Under the pieces are notes generated by a model. That model saw only the letters and a list, made by a program, of their open reading frames with translations, was not told where the DNA came from and did no database searches. DNA of 64,000 nt, from NCBI GenBank assembly GCA_030147525.1, contig JASBVF010000006.1, positions 1 through 64,000 of the forward strand, given 5' to 3'. Shown here piece after piece: positions 35,336-45,526 of this stretch. Made by a program: the position numbers and the translations under genes. Source of the DNA: Bacteroidota bacterium. GTDB lineage: Bacteria; Bacteroidota; Bacteroidia; Chitinophagales; Saprospiraceae. How positions within the stretch are numbered: position 1 is the stretch's first letter; every line of letters begins with the position of its first letter.

Positions 35336-35884
35336 TTAAATGATTTCCCCGGAAGTGTCTTCCGGCTCTTGTTTCTTTTTATCAAACAGTACCAGCCCCG
35401 TGTCAATCAGCGTGGCAAGAGCCTGCAACAACAAGAGTCCTGTTCCGAAGGTGATGCAAAACTTAATCAGGTAGCGGGCAGGCAATCCTCCCGGTTCGGC
35501 AGAGCCTTCGTTTAACCTGAATGACTCCATGGCATAGCTGTAAGAATAAATGATAACCACCACACACCAGGGAATCAGAAACAGCAGGGTGCCGATGAAA
35601 TCCGTCAGCGCCTTGTCCTTTTTGGAGTAATTGTCATAAAACAAATCGACCCGGACGTGCCGGTTGTGCTTGAGGGCATACCCCGCAGCCAGCAGGAAAA
35701 TGAGGGCGAAAAGATGCCACTCCAGGTCCGTGATCCAGATTTTTGTAAAATTGAAAAGCTTACGGCTGATCACGTCAAAGCAAACAACCGCCACGAGTAC
35801 AACCGTCAGCCATGCCGTAGCCCGGCCTGCCCACTCGTTGATTTTGTGAATGCCATTTGATATAGCGGAAAGCAAATGAATCAT
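35336..35884 (-). CDS. dctQ: TRAP transporter small permease (DctQ)
   Basis: The 182-residue protein has four membrane segments and DctQ-like sequence: AWLTVVLVAVVCFDVISRK in the first, WHLFALIFLLAAGYALKHNR and HVRVDLFYD around the second, then the WCVVVIIYSYSYAMESF segment. It is the small subunit that pairs with DctM. The ATG at 35884 is chosen; the longer reading begins at a TTG lying in the terminator hairpin of the upstream gene. The C-terminus is acidic and polar (KKKQEPEDTS). Confidence 0.92.
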   Translation of the reverse strand: MIHLLSAISNGIHKINEWAGRATAWLTVVLVAVVCFDVISRKLFNFTKIWITDLEWHLFALIFLLAAGYALKHNRHVRVDLFYDNYSKKDKALTDFIGTLLFLIPWCVVVIIYSYSYAMESFRLNEGSAEPGGLPARYLIKFCITFGTGLLLLQALATLIDTGLVLFDKKKQEPEDTSGEII

Positions 35885-35945
35885 GTGACGTTGGTTTTCC
35901 GCCACTAAGTACAGGAATTTCCGGCGAGCTGACAAATGAAAAAAC

Positions 35946-35979
35946 AAAAGGCAAGCCCGGATTACCAGACTTGCCTTTT
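35946..35979 (-). terminator. Terminator of the TPR gene
   Basis: AAAAGGCAAG at 35946-35955 pairs with CTTGCCTTTT at 35970-35979. On the minus strand the hairpin is followed by a T-rich run. It lies 20 bp beyond the stop codon of the TPR gene. Confidence 0.8.
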
Positions 35980-35998
35980 ATCACGATGAACTTTAATC

Positions 35999-37324
35999 TT
36001 AATTCTTTGGGAAATAAGACTTAGAATTGGAACCACCGTCTCTTACCACCTGCAGGCGCTCCTTGAACATTTTAGACTTTTCAAGGTCGTCCATACGGGC
36101 GTAAATTTCCGACAAGGCGATGAGCGTATTGACATCGTTCGGCTCCATCGATTCTGTCTTCTGGAAATAAGGCAATGCCGTTGCCATCAGCTCATTGGAT
36201 TCTTTCACCAGTTTGTTGTACTGCTCCTGTTCTGCTTTGGAGAGGCCCAGCGTACCGGCTTTCTTGATCAATTCAACAGCTTTGTTGAAGTAAAGTGAGC
36301 CAATGCTGTACACTGCATCAAATTGGTTGCCGTCAAGTTCGATGGCTTTTTTGAAATAATTCAAAGACTCATTGAAGTAAGTCTTGGCCAGCTCCGAGTT
36401 ATTGTCTTTTGAAAACTCCTGGTTGAAAAGGTTGGTGTAAACATTACCAAGCGCTGTGTAGACAGAAGGGTTGTTAGGTTCTGCTGCAATAGCGTCTTTT
36501 AACAGTTTTTCCAAAACGTCGAACTTCTGCTTGGAGATGTAGTAGTTAATGGCTGCAAAAAGCACTTCCGTGTTGGAAGGGAATTTTTTACGGCCGGCTT
36601 CCAGTACTGCCAATGCTTTGTCTTCCTGGCCATCGGCCATCAGCAGGTTGGAGTAACTTGCGTAGATACTTGGGTCTTCAGATCCGCCTTCATACAAATC
36701 TTTGAAGAGCTCCATTGCCCTTGCTTTGTTATTGGAAGCGGAAGCACAGTATGCCACTACGAATTTGTGATTCTCAAGGCTTGTGTCAGGAATTGCCGGA
36801 TCACCGCCACCTTTACGCAGTGCATTGTCAACCGTCATGACATAGTCCAGCGTCTTGTAGGCATTTTCATAATCCTGCGTCCGGATGAAATAATTACCCA
36901 GATTATTCAGCTTGCCGGAAGCTTCTGAAAGACCTTTCATGGCATCTTTCTTTTCATACTTCTTGGAAGCAATTTCCAAAGCTTTGATGAAAGCATCAGC
37001 AGCAACGATTGGAGCGTTGGGGTGCTCCGGCTTAAAATTCTCCGGATCCAACGCCATTGCTGTAAGGTCTTTATCCGCAAGTGCGTTGTAAATTTCACCT
37101 TTAGTTTGCCAGGTTTTCACTTTGTCTGCATTGACACTTGCTTCAGAAGCAATTTTGATCATGTCAAGTGCTTCCGTCAGTTTATCAGCATTGCTGGAAG
37201 GATCAAGATTATAGCTACCCAAAGCACGGCCGGCTTTTGTAAGTGCCTTTTCAGGATCTTCCTGAGAGAAAGTAATAGTCGTAAAAACAAAAAGTGCAAG
37301 TAAGCTAAAAAGCAATTTTTTCAT
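35999..37324 (-). CDS. Secreted TPR-repeat protein
   Basis: The 441-residue protein has a signal peptide (MKKLLFSLLALFVFTTITFS, 1-20) followed by tetratricopeptide-like helices throughout. Examples are PSVYTALGNVYTNLF, YFNESLNYFKKAIELDGNQF, AVYSIGSLYFNKAVELIKKA and PNDVNTLIALSEIYARMDD. It is probably a periplasmic scaffold for protein contacts; no enzyme domain is visible. It lies between gyrA and the TRAP genes and has its own terminator. CGAAAGTA about 30 bp upstream is one base from a minus-strand -7 box. Confidence 0.9.
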   Translation of the reverse strand: MKKLLFSLLALFVFTTITFSQEDPEKALTKAGRALGSYNLDPSSNADKLTEALDMIKIASEASVNADKVKTWQTKGEIYNALADKDLTAMALDPENFKPEHPNAPIVAADAFIKALEIASKKYEKKDAMKGLSEASGKLNNLGNYFIRTQDYENAYKTLDYVMTVDNALRKGGGDPAIPDTSLENHKFVVAYCASASNNKARAMELFKDLYEGGSEDPSIYASYSNLLMADGQEDKALAVLEAGRKKFPSNTEVLFAAINYYISKQKFDVLEKLLKDAIAAEPNNPSVYTALGNVYTNLFNQEFSKDNNSELAKTYFNESLNYFKKAIELDGNQFDAVYSIGSLYFNKAVELIKKAGTLGLSKAEQEQYNKLVKESNELMATALPYFQKTESMEPNDVNTLIALSEIYARMDDLEKSKMFKERLQVVRDGGSNSKSYFPKN

Positions 37325-37513
37325 GGTAGTTTAAAATTTAGTGGTTCTCGAAAGTAAAGTATCGAACATCCAAAATGTTTGATCGTCGTTTATCTTGACG
37401 AGAATATGCCTCTGGAGGCATAGTACAAAATGTTAAAATTATCTGTTGGTCCTTAAAAAGTTTGTTAAGTTTTTAAAAATCGGCGAATTCGGTTTGCGAT
37501 TATTTTACAAATC

Positions 37514-40042
37514 TCATTCTCCCTCAGTTTCTGACGGCGTGACGTTTTCGGCGCCGTTTTCCTCAGTTGCAAGCCCCTCAGTCAACTCCTCAGGTTCTTC
37601 TTCGTGAGGAACCACCGTAACATCTGCTATCTCGTCGTCATCCAGGCGGATTACCCGTACGCCCTGTGTCGCACGGCCCATGACCCGAATGTCGCTGACC
37701 TGCATTCTGATCACGATACCGGCTCTGGTGGTAATCATGATGTCTTCCTCTTCCGCAACCGCTTTGATGGCAATAACCTGCCCGGTCTTACCGGTTACTT
37801 CCATGGTTTTGACCCCTTTTCCACCCCGGTTCGTCAAGCGGTAATCACCGACTTCGGTACGCTTCCCGGTTCCTTTTTCTGAAATGGTCAGGATGGTGTG
37901 AGTCGTATCACCCGGTTCTACGCAAGCCATACCAACTACGAGATCTTCCTCACTATCGAGCGTTATTCCACGCACTCCGGTTGTATTGCGGCCCATCGGG
38001 CGCACTTTTGATTCATCGAATCGAATCGCATTACCGTTTTTCGATGCAATGAAAATTTCGTTCTTGCCATTCGTCAGTTTGGCTTCCAGCAGTTGGTCGC
38101 CCTCGTTGATATTGATGGCAATGATGCCGCCTTCTCTCGGCCGTGAGTAGTCCTGAAGAGATGTCTTTTTAACAAGTCCCATCTTGGTGCAGAACATGAT
38201 GTAATGTTCTTCCAGGAAATCCCGGTCCGTAAGATCCCGAACGATGATGTAGGCTTTGACTTTATCATCGGATGGAATGGAGAGGACGTTTTGGATGAAA
38301 CGGCCGCCGGATGTTTTTGAAGCTTCCGGAATTTCATACACCCGCATCCAGTGACACTTACCCTGCTCGGTAAAGAACAGCAGATAGTTGTGGTTGCTGG
38401 CGATGAACATGTGTTCTATAAAATCCGTGTCTTTCGTGCGGCTGCCTCTTGCTCCCCGTCCACCTCTTGATTGAGTGCGGTATTCGGAGACGGGAGTGCG
38501 TTTGATATATCCGGCATGAGAAATCGTGATGACCACCTGTTCGTCGGCGATCATGTCTTCGATATTGATTTCACCGTCTTCGAAAGTAATTTCCGTACGG
38601 CGTTCGTCGCCATACTTTTCTTTCATTTCCAGCAGTTCATCCTTGACAATCTGACGCTGCAGGACTTCGCTTTCGAGGATAGCCTTCAACTCTGCGATCA
38701 GTGCCATGGTATCCTCGTAGTCTTTTTTCACCTTGTCTCTTTCGAGGCCGGTGAGTTTTTGCAGACGCATGTCGAGAATCGCCCTGGCCTGGATTTCAGA
38801 GAGATTAAAGGTGCTCATCAGGCCTTCTCTGGCCTCTTCCACGGTGGAAGAACGGCGAATCAGGGCAATCACTTCATCCAGGTGGTCGAGTGCGATCAGC
38901 AACCCTTCCAGGATATGAGCCTTCTCCTCTGCTTTCCGTAAGTCGTATTTCGTACGGCGAACCACCACTTCAATACGGAAAGTGATGAACTCCTCGATCA
39001 TGTCTTTGAGGTTCAGCGTCATCGGGCGGCCATGTACGAGCGCCACGTTGTTTACACCGTAAGAAGTCTGTAGCGGAGTAAGCTTGTAGAGGTAGTTGAG
39101 GATGATGCTGGCCATCGCATCTCTCTTCACATCTACCACGATGCGCAGACCGTTCCGGTCGCTTTCATCTCTGACATCGCTGATACCTTCCACTTTTTTC
39201 TCAGTGGCGAGTTCAGCGATCTTAACTACCAGGCTCGCTTTATTGACCTGGTAAGGAATTTCAGTGATAATGATGGATTCTTTTCCGGAAGGAGATGTTT
39301 CGATATTGGCACGCCCCCTCACCACAACCCGGCCACGGCCGGTTTCAAAAGCTTCCTTCACGCCGGTGTAGCCGTAAATGATACCGCCGGTCGGGAAGTC
39401 AGGTGCTTTGATAAATTTGATGAGTTCTTCGATGCTGATCTCCGGGTTGTCGATGGTGGCAGCGATGCCATCCACGACTTCGCTGAGGTTGTGCGGCAGC
39501 ATGTTCGTCGCCATACCCACCGCAATACCGGAAGCGCCATTTACCAGCAGGTTCGGAATTTTGGTGGGAAGAACAGTCGGCTCTTCGATGGAGTCGTCGA
39601 AGTTGAGCGAATAATCAACCGTTTCTTTTTCAATATCGGCGAGCATTTCATCCGCAATCTTGCGCATCCGGGCCTCGGTGTATCGCATGGCCGCAGGGCT
39701 GTCGCCGTCCATGGAACCGAAGTTACCCTGGCCATCCACGAGCGGGTAACGCAAAGACCAGTTTTGAGCCATCCTGACCATGGTGTCGTACACTGAAGAA
39801 TCACCATGCGGGTGGTATTTACCCAAAACTTCCCCGACGATACGTGCAGATTTTTTGTGAGGTTTGTTGTATGCAAGTCCGAGATCGTGCATTCCATACA
39901 AGACTCGCCGGTGAACCGGCTTCAATCCATCCCTTACATCCGGCAAGGCTCTCGACACTATGACCGACATCGAATAATCGATGTATGCGGTCTTCATTTC
40001 ATCCTCGATGTTAATCGGGATAATCCGTTGTCCTGAAGTCAT
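37514..40042 (-). CDS. gyrA: DNA gyrase subunit A
   Basis: The 842-residue protein has the catalytic Tyr at 121 ([10 protein letters not shown]), the breakage-reunion domain and a C-terminal six-bladed DNA-wrapping domain. A GyrA-box-like TNRGGKG in that domain separates it from ParC. It introduces negative supercoils together with GyrB. The quinolone-determining region reads [11 protein letters not shown], with Ser82 and Asp86 at the places of E. coli Ser83 and Asp87, that is, the sensitive type. The C-terminus is an acidic tail ([10 protein letters not shown]). A -7 box lies about 50 bp upstream. Confidence 0.98.
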   Translation of the reverse strand: MTSGQRIIPINIEDEMKTAYIDYSMSVIVSRALPDVRDGLKPVHRRVLYGMHDLGLAYNKPHKKSARIVGEVLGKYHPHGDSSVYDTMVRMAQNWSLRYPLVDGQGNFGSMDGDSPAAMRYTEARMRKIADEMLADIEKETVDYSLNFDDSIEEPTVLPTKIPNLLVNGASGIAVGMATNMLPHNLSEVVDGIAATIDNPEISIEELIKFIKAPDFPTGGIIYGYTGVKEAFETGRGRVVVRGRANIETSPSGKESIIITEIPYQVNKASLVVKIAELATEKKVEGISDVRDESDRNGLRIVVDVKRDAMASIILNYLYKLTPLQTSYGVNNVALVHGRPMTLNLKDMIEEFITFRIEVVVRRTKYDLRKAEEKAHILEGLLIALDHLDEVIALIRRSSTVEEAREGLMSTFNLSEIQARAILDMRLQKLTGLERDKVKKDYEDTMALIAELKAILESEVLQRQIVKDELLEMKEKYGDERRTEITFEDGEINIEDMIADEQVVITISHAGYIKRTPVSEYRTQSRGGRGARGSRTKDTDFIEHMFIASNHNYLLFFTEQGKCHWMRVYEIPEASKTSGGRFIQNVLSIPSDDKVKAYIIVRDLTDRDFLEEHYIMFCTKMGLVKKTSLQDYSRPREGGIIAININEGDQLLEAKLTNGKNEIFIASKNGNAIRFDESKVRPMGRNTTGVRGITLDSEEDLVVGMACVEPGDTTHTILTISEKGTGKRTEVGDYRLTNRGGKGVKTMEVTGKTGQVIAIKAVAEEEDIMITTRAGIVIRMQVSDIRVMGRATQGVRVIRLDDDEIADVTVVPHEEEPEELTEGLATEENGAENVTPSETEGE

Positions 40043-40089
40043 TTATTTTATTCTGGTTTTGTGTTTCAAAGAATCGTTTTTGAAAGGTG

Positions 40090-40097
40090 CAAAAGTA
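40090..40097 (-). promoter_or_regulatory. -7 box TACTTTTG for gyrA
   Basis: This is an exact TAnnTTTG match on the minus strand, 47 bp upstream of the gyrA start codon. No clear -33 TTG is visible. Confidence 0.55.
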
Positions 40098-40235
40098 GTA
40101 AAAAAAGGCGGGTTATTTACCTGGTAATGTGATGTTTTTATCAGCTAAAACGCCTTTGACAAAAGTCATTCCGGCGATTGTTTTCATTTCAAACAATTCA
40201 GCAAGACGTCTGTTCCCTTTTCAAAATATTTTACC

Positions 40236-40985
40236 ATGCCGGAGCCTTATCTCAGTGCCGCTTTGCTCGTGTTTGCCTACATGTCTGCCTGGTTTTTGTT
40301 TGCTATTTTAAAAAAGGACAACAGCATCGCCGATGTGGCGTGGGGATTGGGTTTTGCTATCATTTTCTGGACGCAGTCTGGTTGGTACGGAAGGCCGCTT
40401 CTCCTGGGAGTGATGGTCAGTGCCTGGGGGCTGAGGCTGGCCGTTTACATTTTTCATCGAAACCAAAAAAAAGGCGAGGACTGGCGCTACCGGCAGTGGC
40501 GGGAGGAATGGGGTAAAAATTTTTACCTGCGTTCCTTTCTGCAGGTTTTCATGCTCCAAGGCCTGTTGATGTGGATCATCGCTTTACCCCTCATGCAGCA
40601 AGCGCCTGAAAACCAACCGTCTCATTGGTTGCAGTGGGCCGGAGTACTGCTCTGGCTTACAGGTTTCCTCTGGGAGGCAGTGGCCGACTGGCAGCTCAGC
40701 CGTTTCAAAGCCAACCCTCAAAACAAAGGGAAAATCATGACGACAGGACTTTGGAGCCTTTCACGGCATCCGAATTACTTCGGTGAGATCGTATTATGGT
40801 GGGGTATATTTCTGTTTGTGGCGCCCTACGGCAACAGCTGGCTTTGCCTGCTCAGTCCGTTGACGATCACCTGGCTGCTCAACCGGGTTTCCGGCGTGCC
40901 CATGCTGGAGAAAAAATATGCTGACAACCCCGAGTACCAGGACTACGTCAAACGAACTAACGCCCTGATTCCCGGATTCTCCTGA
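40236..40985 (+). CDS. DUF1295 family membrane enzyme (steroid 5-alpha-reductase-like fold)
   Basis: The 249-residue protein has about six membrane segments and the family signature at the C-terminal half: TTGLWSLSRHPNYFGEIVLW (about 170-189), then WLLNRVSGVPMLEKKY. The RHPNYFGE motif is shared with isoprenylcysteine methyltransferases and sterol reductases and binds a nucleotide cofactor. The actual substrate in bacteria is unknown. The N-terminal DNSIADVAWGLGF segment is also typical of DUF1295. It is convergent with the antiporter gene, 8 bp apart. Confidence 0.9.
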   Translation: MPEPYLSAALLVFAYMSAWFLFAILKKDNSIADVAWGLGFAIIFWTQSGWYGRPLLLGVMVSAWGLRLAVYIFHRNQKKGEDWRYRQWREEWGKNFYLRSFLQVFMLQGLLMWIIALPLMQQAPENQPSHWLQWAGVLLWLTGFLWEAVADWQLSRFKANPQNKGKIMTTGLWSLSRHPNYFGEIVLWWGIFLFVAPYGNSWLCLLSPLTITWLLNRVSGVPMLEKKYADNPEYQDYVKRTNALIPGFS

Positions 40986-40993
40986 TTTAAAAA

Positions 40994-42265
40994 CTATTTT
41001 TCTTCTACCTCAACCGCCGGCGCCTTCCACTTGACGTAACCCACCGGCACTTCCTCCGCTTTTTTAACGGCCTTACCCGAACGCTGTTTGTCATAAATCA
41101 TGGCAAATGTCATGATCAGGCCGGAAGCAATGATGATGAAAAGCAGAATACCCGGCTCAAATCCGGCAACCTGCGCCGACTCCGGAATGGCATAAAACAG
41201 CAGAATGGTGATCAATCCACGGGGTGCGATGAACAACTGCGGGATAATATCACTGCCAAGGAAAATCCGCAAAATCACATAGCGGATAACATAAATGGAC
41301 AACAAAATCAATCCGCTCACGATGGCTACGTCAAGACTGCCCAGCGAGGCGATGGAAATGGTAAGTCCAAAAATGACAAAGAAAAACGTGCGCACAACGA
41401 ACGCTGTTTCCATGGTGACGATGTGCAGGCCCTCGTAAATGTTTTTCGCCCGCTCGATGTGCAGCCACCGGCCCAGTTTACCCTGAAAAAACAGGGGCAT
41501 ATTGGCGATAATCAACCCGAAAATGAGGATGATGATTAGGGAAGACAAGTGCATTTTTTTACCCAGGGCGTAGAGCAGCAGCAGCACGGCTATCAACAGG
41601 AATAACTTGACATGGCTTCTGATGCTTTGAAAAATAAATACAATCGCATAACTCGCTACAATTGAAATGGCGATCGTGAGCGCAATATTTCCAAAAAAAC
41701 CGCCGATCCCGTTCGACTCGGTAGCTGTTTCAAAAGGCCCTACCAGGAAATAAAAAAGCATGATGCCGAGGATATCCGAAAAGGTGCTTTCATAAATGTG
41801 AAACTCCCGCTTCGCATTGCCCAGTCCGCTGACGCTGGGGATGATGATGGCACTCGACAGGATGGAAAGCGGCGTGGCATACAACCAGGCCTGCGCCATG
41901 GTCATGCCTGGGACAAACTCAAATAAAACAAGCGCAGCCACCCAGGCCGAAGCCAATAATCCGATGAGCGCAATGATCAACGCCTTGGCGATGGGCACGA
42001 GTTTATCCCGCTTCAACTCCAGTTCCAGCGCAGCTTCCAGTACAATCATGATTAAACCCACAATACCCAGCACTTCCAGGATGGGGAAAAAGTCAAGGTC
42101 GCCCATGCCAAATGCATCGAGGCCGAGCTTCAAAACAATCCCCAACGCTATCAGCATCAACACGGACGGAATGTTGGTCTTCCTTGAAAGCTCTCCGAAA
42201 AGAAAAGACAAAATCAGAATGGCAGATGCTTCGATGATGAGATTGTAGGATGCAAGTATTTCCAT
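40994..42265 (-). CDS. Cation:proton antiporter (CPA1/NhaP-like)
   Basis: The 423-residue protein has about eleven to twelve membrane segments. It shows PLSILSSAIIIPSVSGL and YESTFSDILGIMLFYFL, where the Asp in FSDILG is in the place of the ion-binding ND/xD motif, and APRGLITILLF late in the sequence. It would exchange Na+ or K+ for protons across the inner membrane. The ATG at 42265 is chosen because it opens the first membrane segment directly; the longer reading runs back into the preceding gene. It is the third gene of an operon with the MscS-like and P-loop ATPase genes. The soluble tail (KKAEEVPVGYVKW) is short. Confidence 0.9.
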   Translation of the reverse strand: MEILASYNLIIEASAILILSFLFGELSRKTNIPSVLMLIALGIVLKLGLDAFGMGDLDFFPILEVLGIVGLIMIVLEAALELELKRDKLVPIAKALIIALIGLLASAWVAALVLFEFVPGMTMAQAWLYATPLSILSSAIIIPSVSGLGNAKREFHIYESTFSDILGIMLFYFLVGPFETATESNGIGGFFGNIALTIAISIVASYAIVFIFQSIRSHVKLFLLIAVLLLLYALGKKMHLSSLIIILIFGLIIANMPLFFQGKLGRWLHIERAKNIYEGLHIVTMETAFVVRTFFFVIFGLTISIASLGSLDVAIVSGLILLSIYVIRYVILRIFLGSDIIPQLFIAPRGLITILLFYAIPESAQVAGFEPGILLFIIIASGLIMTFAMIYDKQRSGKAVKKAEEVPVGYVKWKAPAVEVEEK

Positions 42266-42318
42266 GTTCGGAATATTTTTCTGTGTAACGGGTTTAAAAA
42301 AAAGCTTCAGGAAAAGTT

Positions 42319-43044
42319 TCAATTCTGCGACTGACATAAAAAGCCCCACTCCTTCATCAGCCTGCGCAGGTCGTGGAGATATTTTTCGTCTTTCAGCAGA
42401 AACTTGGCTTCCAAATAACCCCCGCTCTCCGGCACGATCATTTCCGGTTTTTGATGCCAGTCGAGGTAGGGATTCGTTGCCAGTAAATCGAACAAATGGG
42501 AGGCATTCAGCCGCCCGTTTTTATCGTCAGCCAGGGTGATACGCAGGTGGCAAAATCCACCGGATTCCTCCCCGGAAACGAGCGTATAGCCTTCGCCCAG
42601 CAATTTTTGATAACTGATGTGATGCGGGCCATCGGGTGTCTGAAGGTGCAAACCCAGGTTGCCGAGCCTCGAAATCACGCCCTCCGTCTCGTTCGTTTTC
42701 ACCCGCTTGCCTTTCACAACCGAACGGTCCAGGTGAACGAAACGGCCGCTCATGTAATTTCGGATATGACTGAATCCGGTAAAAACTACCAGCCCGATCA
42801 ACAGCCCGTGAAAAGGCGGATTGATGAAGATAAAAATGCTGCTCAGCAGCACTATCGCCAGGGGTTCGAACAAGGTCAGCAGGTCCTGCACAAACTTGTA
42901 GGGTCGCAGACCGAATCTGCTCTTGGATGTCGACGCTGCCAGCAATCGCCGCACAAACCGTAGCAGGAAATACAGCAAGAGCAGCCCAAGTGCATTGAGC
43001 AGAAAGTTGAACCAGGTGAATTGTATGGATAAAAAATCTTCCAT
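42319..43044 (-). CDS. Membrane protein with MscS-like channel domain
   Basis: The 241-residue protein has three to four membrane segments (about 8-34, 58-75, 78-92). A conserved Arg-rich helix (HIRNYMSGR) follows, then a beta-domain typical of MscS: VKGKRVKTNETEGVISRLGN and HLQTPDGPHHISYQKLL (about 109-146), and a small alpha/beta C-terminal domain. MscS proteins open on membrane tension and release ions. The pore helix here is shorter and less Gly/Ala-rich than in E. coli MscS, so channel function is inferred. It is the middle gene of the operon, 41 bp after the ATPase gene and 54 bp before the antiporter gene. Confidence 0.78.
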   Translation of the reverse strand: MEDFLSIQFTWFNFLLNALGLLLLYFLLRFVRRLLAASTSKSRFGLRPYKFVQDLLTLFEPLAIVLLSSIFIFINPPFHGLLIGLVVFTGFSHIRNYMSGRFVHLDRSVVKGKRVKTNETEGVISRLGNLGLHLQTPDGPHHISYQKLLGEGYTLVSGEESGGFCHLRITLADDKNGRLNASHLFDLLATNPYLDWHQKPEMIVPESGGYLEAKFLLKDEKYLHDLRRLMKEWGFLCQSQN

Positions 43045-43084
43045 TTTGTTGAATTTGTTTCCGGCAATCAGGCCGGACTTCAGA

Positions 43085-45481
43085 TTACCGGTCGTTGCCT
43101 GTCAGATAGCCTTTTTGTTCCAGCAACTGCCCGGTGCCATTGGCCACCAGGTCGTTCATTTCCAGCCAGTCGTCGGGCTGCCGCATCAAAATACCCATGC
43201 TCACCAACCGCTGAAGCACATTGACATAACGCTCTGAAAATGAAGGCCCCAGCAGTTTACGAAGCCGGTATTCGTTCGTCCGTTTCTGCAGCATGACGGA
43301 GGAAAGCAGCAACGCCGTTTCAGGATTCAAAAAGTCAGGCAATGAATATTTGGGTGAAAAACGACTGACCACGTAGTCGTCGTCCAACACCCAGATCGAA
43401 CAGGACCAGTGACTGAGCGCCTCGCCGATGTTACCTCCGGTCATCCGGTAAATAGCAGTGGTGATTTTATTAAATTCCTTAGGCGAAAGCGGGTTGCGCT
43501 CCTCGTCTACCAGTTTTTTATGAGTGGCGCCATGCCGGATGAGAATCGCTTGCCTGACGTCTTCCGGTTTCATCCGGTCGAGCTTGATGGCTCCCTGAAA
43601 AACCTTGTCAAAGTCCAGGAATGTTTCCAGGTGTTTTTTGAGCCAGGTGCTCATCGACACCATAAAAAATATGCTGCCCGCATGGTCATCCATAAATTCA
43701 ATCAGCGACCGGACGTTTCGGGTCAACGGAATATCGGGACTCGACCAGAGCTCCAGGTCGTCGATCCATACCAGTGGGCGAGCGTTCAGGTTGTATTTTT
43801 TAACGAATTGCAGGCATTCGGCCAGGTCGAACGTAGGGTCCATCTTGCGGCCTTTCACATTCACCGGCTCGTAGGGTGAAATGCGGATCGTATTTCCCGG
43901 GAAAAACCGATGTGCGGCCACTTCCCCAAACAGGGACTTTCCCGCAAAACGTCGGCCGGTAACACAAACCGCCCCCCGGAACCCAACGCTCCAGTTCTCA
44001 ACCAGTCGTCCGAAATGCTCCAGTTCCTCCACCCGCCCGACGGCGAATGATTCCCCGATGTAACCTTTTGTGATAAAAATATTGGCATAGGGCGCATTGG
44101 CAGGGTCACCCGAACGGGCATTGATGTACCTCGCCGCTTTTTCCGGGATGCTCAGTTTTTCCTCCTGTTCCACGTTTCGCAAGAGATTCCGCAGAAAGTC
44201 GGTTTTGGTTAAATACCAATCCTTCAGCCTCCTTACCCACTTGTTTTGCCGCAGGGAAAACTGGTCGATGGTCGACTGCAGGGGTACCGGCAGAAAATCG
44301 TCTCCATATTTAAAAATGTAGGAAAGGCGGAAGGAAGTTTCCATCCTTTTGCTGACCAGGTGCGACAGGAGGCTCATTTCTGAGCTGGTTTTTTCAAGGT
44401 TGTTTTTGAAAAAGCGCAGCGGCTGTTGCAAGTCAATTTTTACTGTTTCCGAAGGCTTCACCTCTTTTGAATCACTGGACATGAGCGAAGCCCGGTTACG
44501 AATGTTGACGAGCGCCATTTTCATTCCGTTGGCAGCGCTCTCTGCCAGTTCCCAGATTTCATACAGCAGCGGCAATATCTCCGAATCCAGCCATTGGCGG
44601 GTACGTTTTTTTATCAAAACATCACTCACCTGCAGTTTCCCGCCAAGCACGCCGATGCAAACCTGTGTTTGACCGGGCAGCCGGTCGTACAAACCGCCCA
44701 GTGCCTCGCCATAAATATTGAGGTGTTGCTTCAGGTCCAACTGCTCGGCCAGATCTTCAATGGCCGCAGCAATTTTTCCGGGATGCTCGCTGTACTCTTC
44801 AAGAATGGCAGCCGCTTTTTCGTCGAGCATGGCAGCAGTGGTAAGCTCCTCTTTACAGGCAACAAGCAAGGCGGTGGTCTGCAGCCGGATTTCATTAAAG
44901 ACAACCGATGACGTGTCAAGCTCCTCGTAGCGTTTCACCAGACTGTTGCATTGTTCTACCAACTGCTCCATCTGCTGTTTGTAAACCGGCCACGGGTTTT
45001 TCTGCAACTTCCAGCGGGAAGCCATTTTATCGGCAGCCACCCTTCTGTTATTGTAAATCTGCAAGCCGTGGTCGAGGTTCCCCATCAATTCTTCCGCAGC
45101 CGTTGAAAGGGCGACGCCTGACGATTCGTCCAGTTTTTGCAGCGCCTCCTTGCTCACCGATCCTTCAGATTGCAGGATCAGCGCTTTTTGTATTTCGAAA
45201 ATGACATCCCGCCAGAGAATCAAAAACGCCTTGGCCTGTTCGGCCCATTGGTAGTTTAAATAACAAACGGTAAAGCGATCCTGGCCGGTGATTTGAATTT
45301 TTTCATGGCTAAACAAGTCATACGCATGGTCGCCGGGAGTGCTTAACGCCGCCAGCACTTCACCGGCCTTTTCAGCCAAAATAGCCGGTCGGTCCACCAT
45401 ACTAACGGACTCCCAACACTGCGCAACTGCCTGCCGCAGGGTTTGGGTCGTTTGCTCTATACTTATGTGAAGGTTTTCCAT
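43085..45481 (-). CDS. Large coiled-coil P-loop ATPase (STAND/AAA-like), unknown function
   Basis: The 798-residue protein starts with about 450 residues of helical, coiled-coil-prone sequence without known domains. A P-loop NTPase module follows: VTGRRFAGKSLFG (Walker A, about 505-518), RPLVWIDDLELW (Walker B with tandem Asp, about 570-581), FFMVSMSTW (sensor-1 position), then a helical lid. A winged-helix-like C-terminus ends it (LQKRTNEYRLRKLLG, LVSMGILMRQPDDWLEM). The order sensor-ATPase-winged helix recalls STAND and AAA regulators. I do not recognise a named family. It heads an operon with an MscS-like channel and an antiporter and probably works with them at the membrane. A -7 box lies 46 bp upstream. 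Confidence 0.85.
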   Translation of the reverse strand: MENLHISIEQTTQTLRQAVAQCWESVSMVDRPAILAEKAGEVLAALSTPGDHAYDLFSHEKIQITGQDRFTVCYLNYQWAEQAKAFLILWRDVIFEIQKALILQSEGSVSKEALQKLDESSGVALSTAAEELMGNLDHGLQIYNNRRVAADKMASRWKLQKNPWPVYKQQMEQLVEQCNSLVKRYEELDTSSVVFNEIRLQTTALLVACKEELTTAAMLDEKAAAILEEYSEHPGKIAAAIEDLAEQLDLKQHLNIYGEALGGLYDRLPGQTQVCIGVLGGKLQVSDVLIKKRTRQWLDSEILPLLYEIWELAESAANGMKMALVNIRNRASLMSSDSKEVKPSETVKIDLQQPLRFFKNNLEKTSSEMSLLSHLVSKRMETSFRLSYIFKYGDDFLPVPLQSTIDQFSLRQNKWVRRLKDWYLTKTDFLRNLLRNVEQEEKLSIPEKAARYINARSGDPANAPYANIFITKGYIGESFAVGRVEELEHFGRLVENWSVGFRGAVCVTGRRFAGKSLFGEVAAHRFFPGNTIRISPYEPVNVKGRKMDPTFDLAECLQFVKKYNLNARPLVWIDDLELWSSPDIPLTRNVRSLIEFMDDHAGSIFFMVSMSTWLKKHLETFLDFDKVFQGAIKLDRMKPEDVRQAILIRHGATHKKLVDEERNPLSPKEFNKITTAIYRMTGGNIGEALSHWSCSIWVLDDDYVVSRFSPKYSLPDFLNPETALLLSSVMLQKRTNEYRLRKLLGPSFSERYVNVLQRLVSMGILMRQPDDWLEMNDLVANGTGQLLEQKGYLTGNDR

Positions 45482-45526
45482 TAAATCTCAATCGCAGACG
45501 GTAGTTTGTTCGGCTGCCTGCCGCTC

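Noticed and set aside
37407-37424. Terminator for gyrA at the small palindrome TATGCCTCTGGAGGCATA
   Set aside because: The stem is short, lies about 90 bp past the stop codon and has no T-tract on the minus strand.
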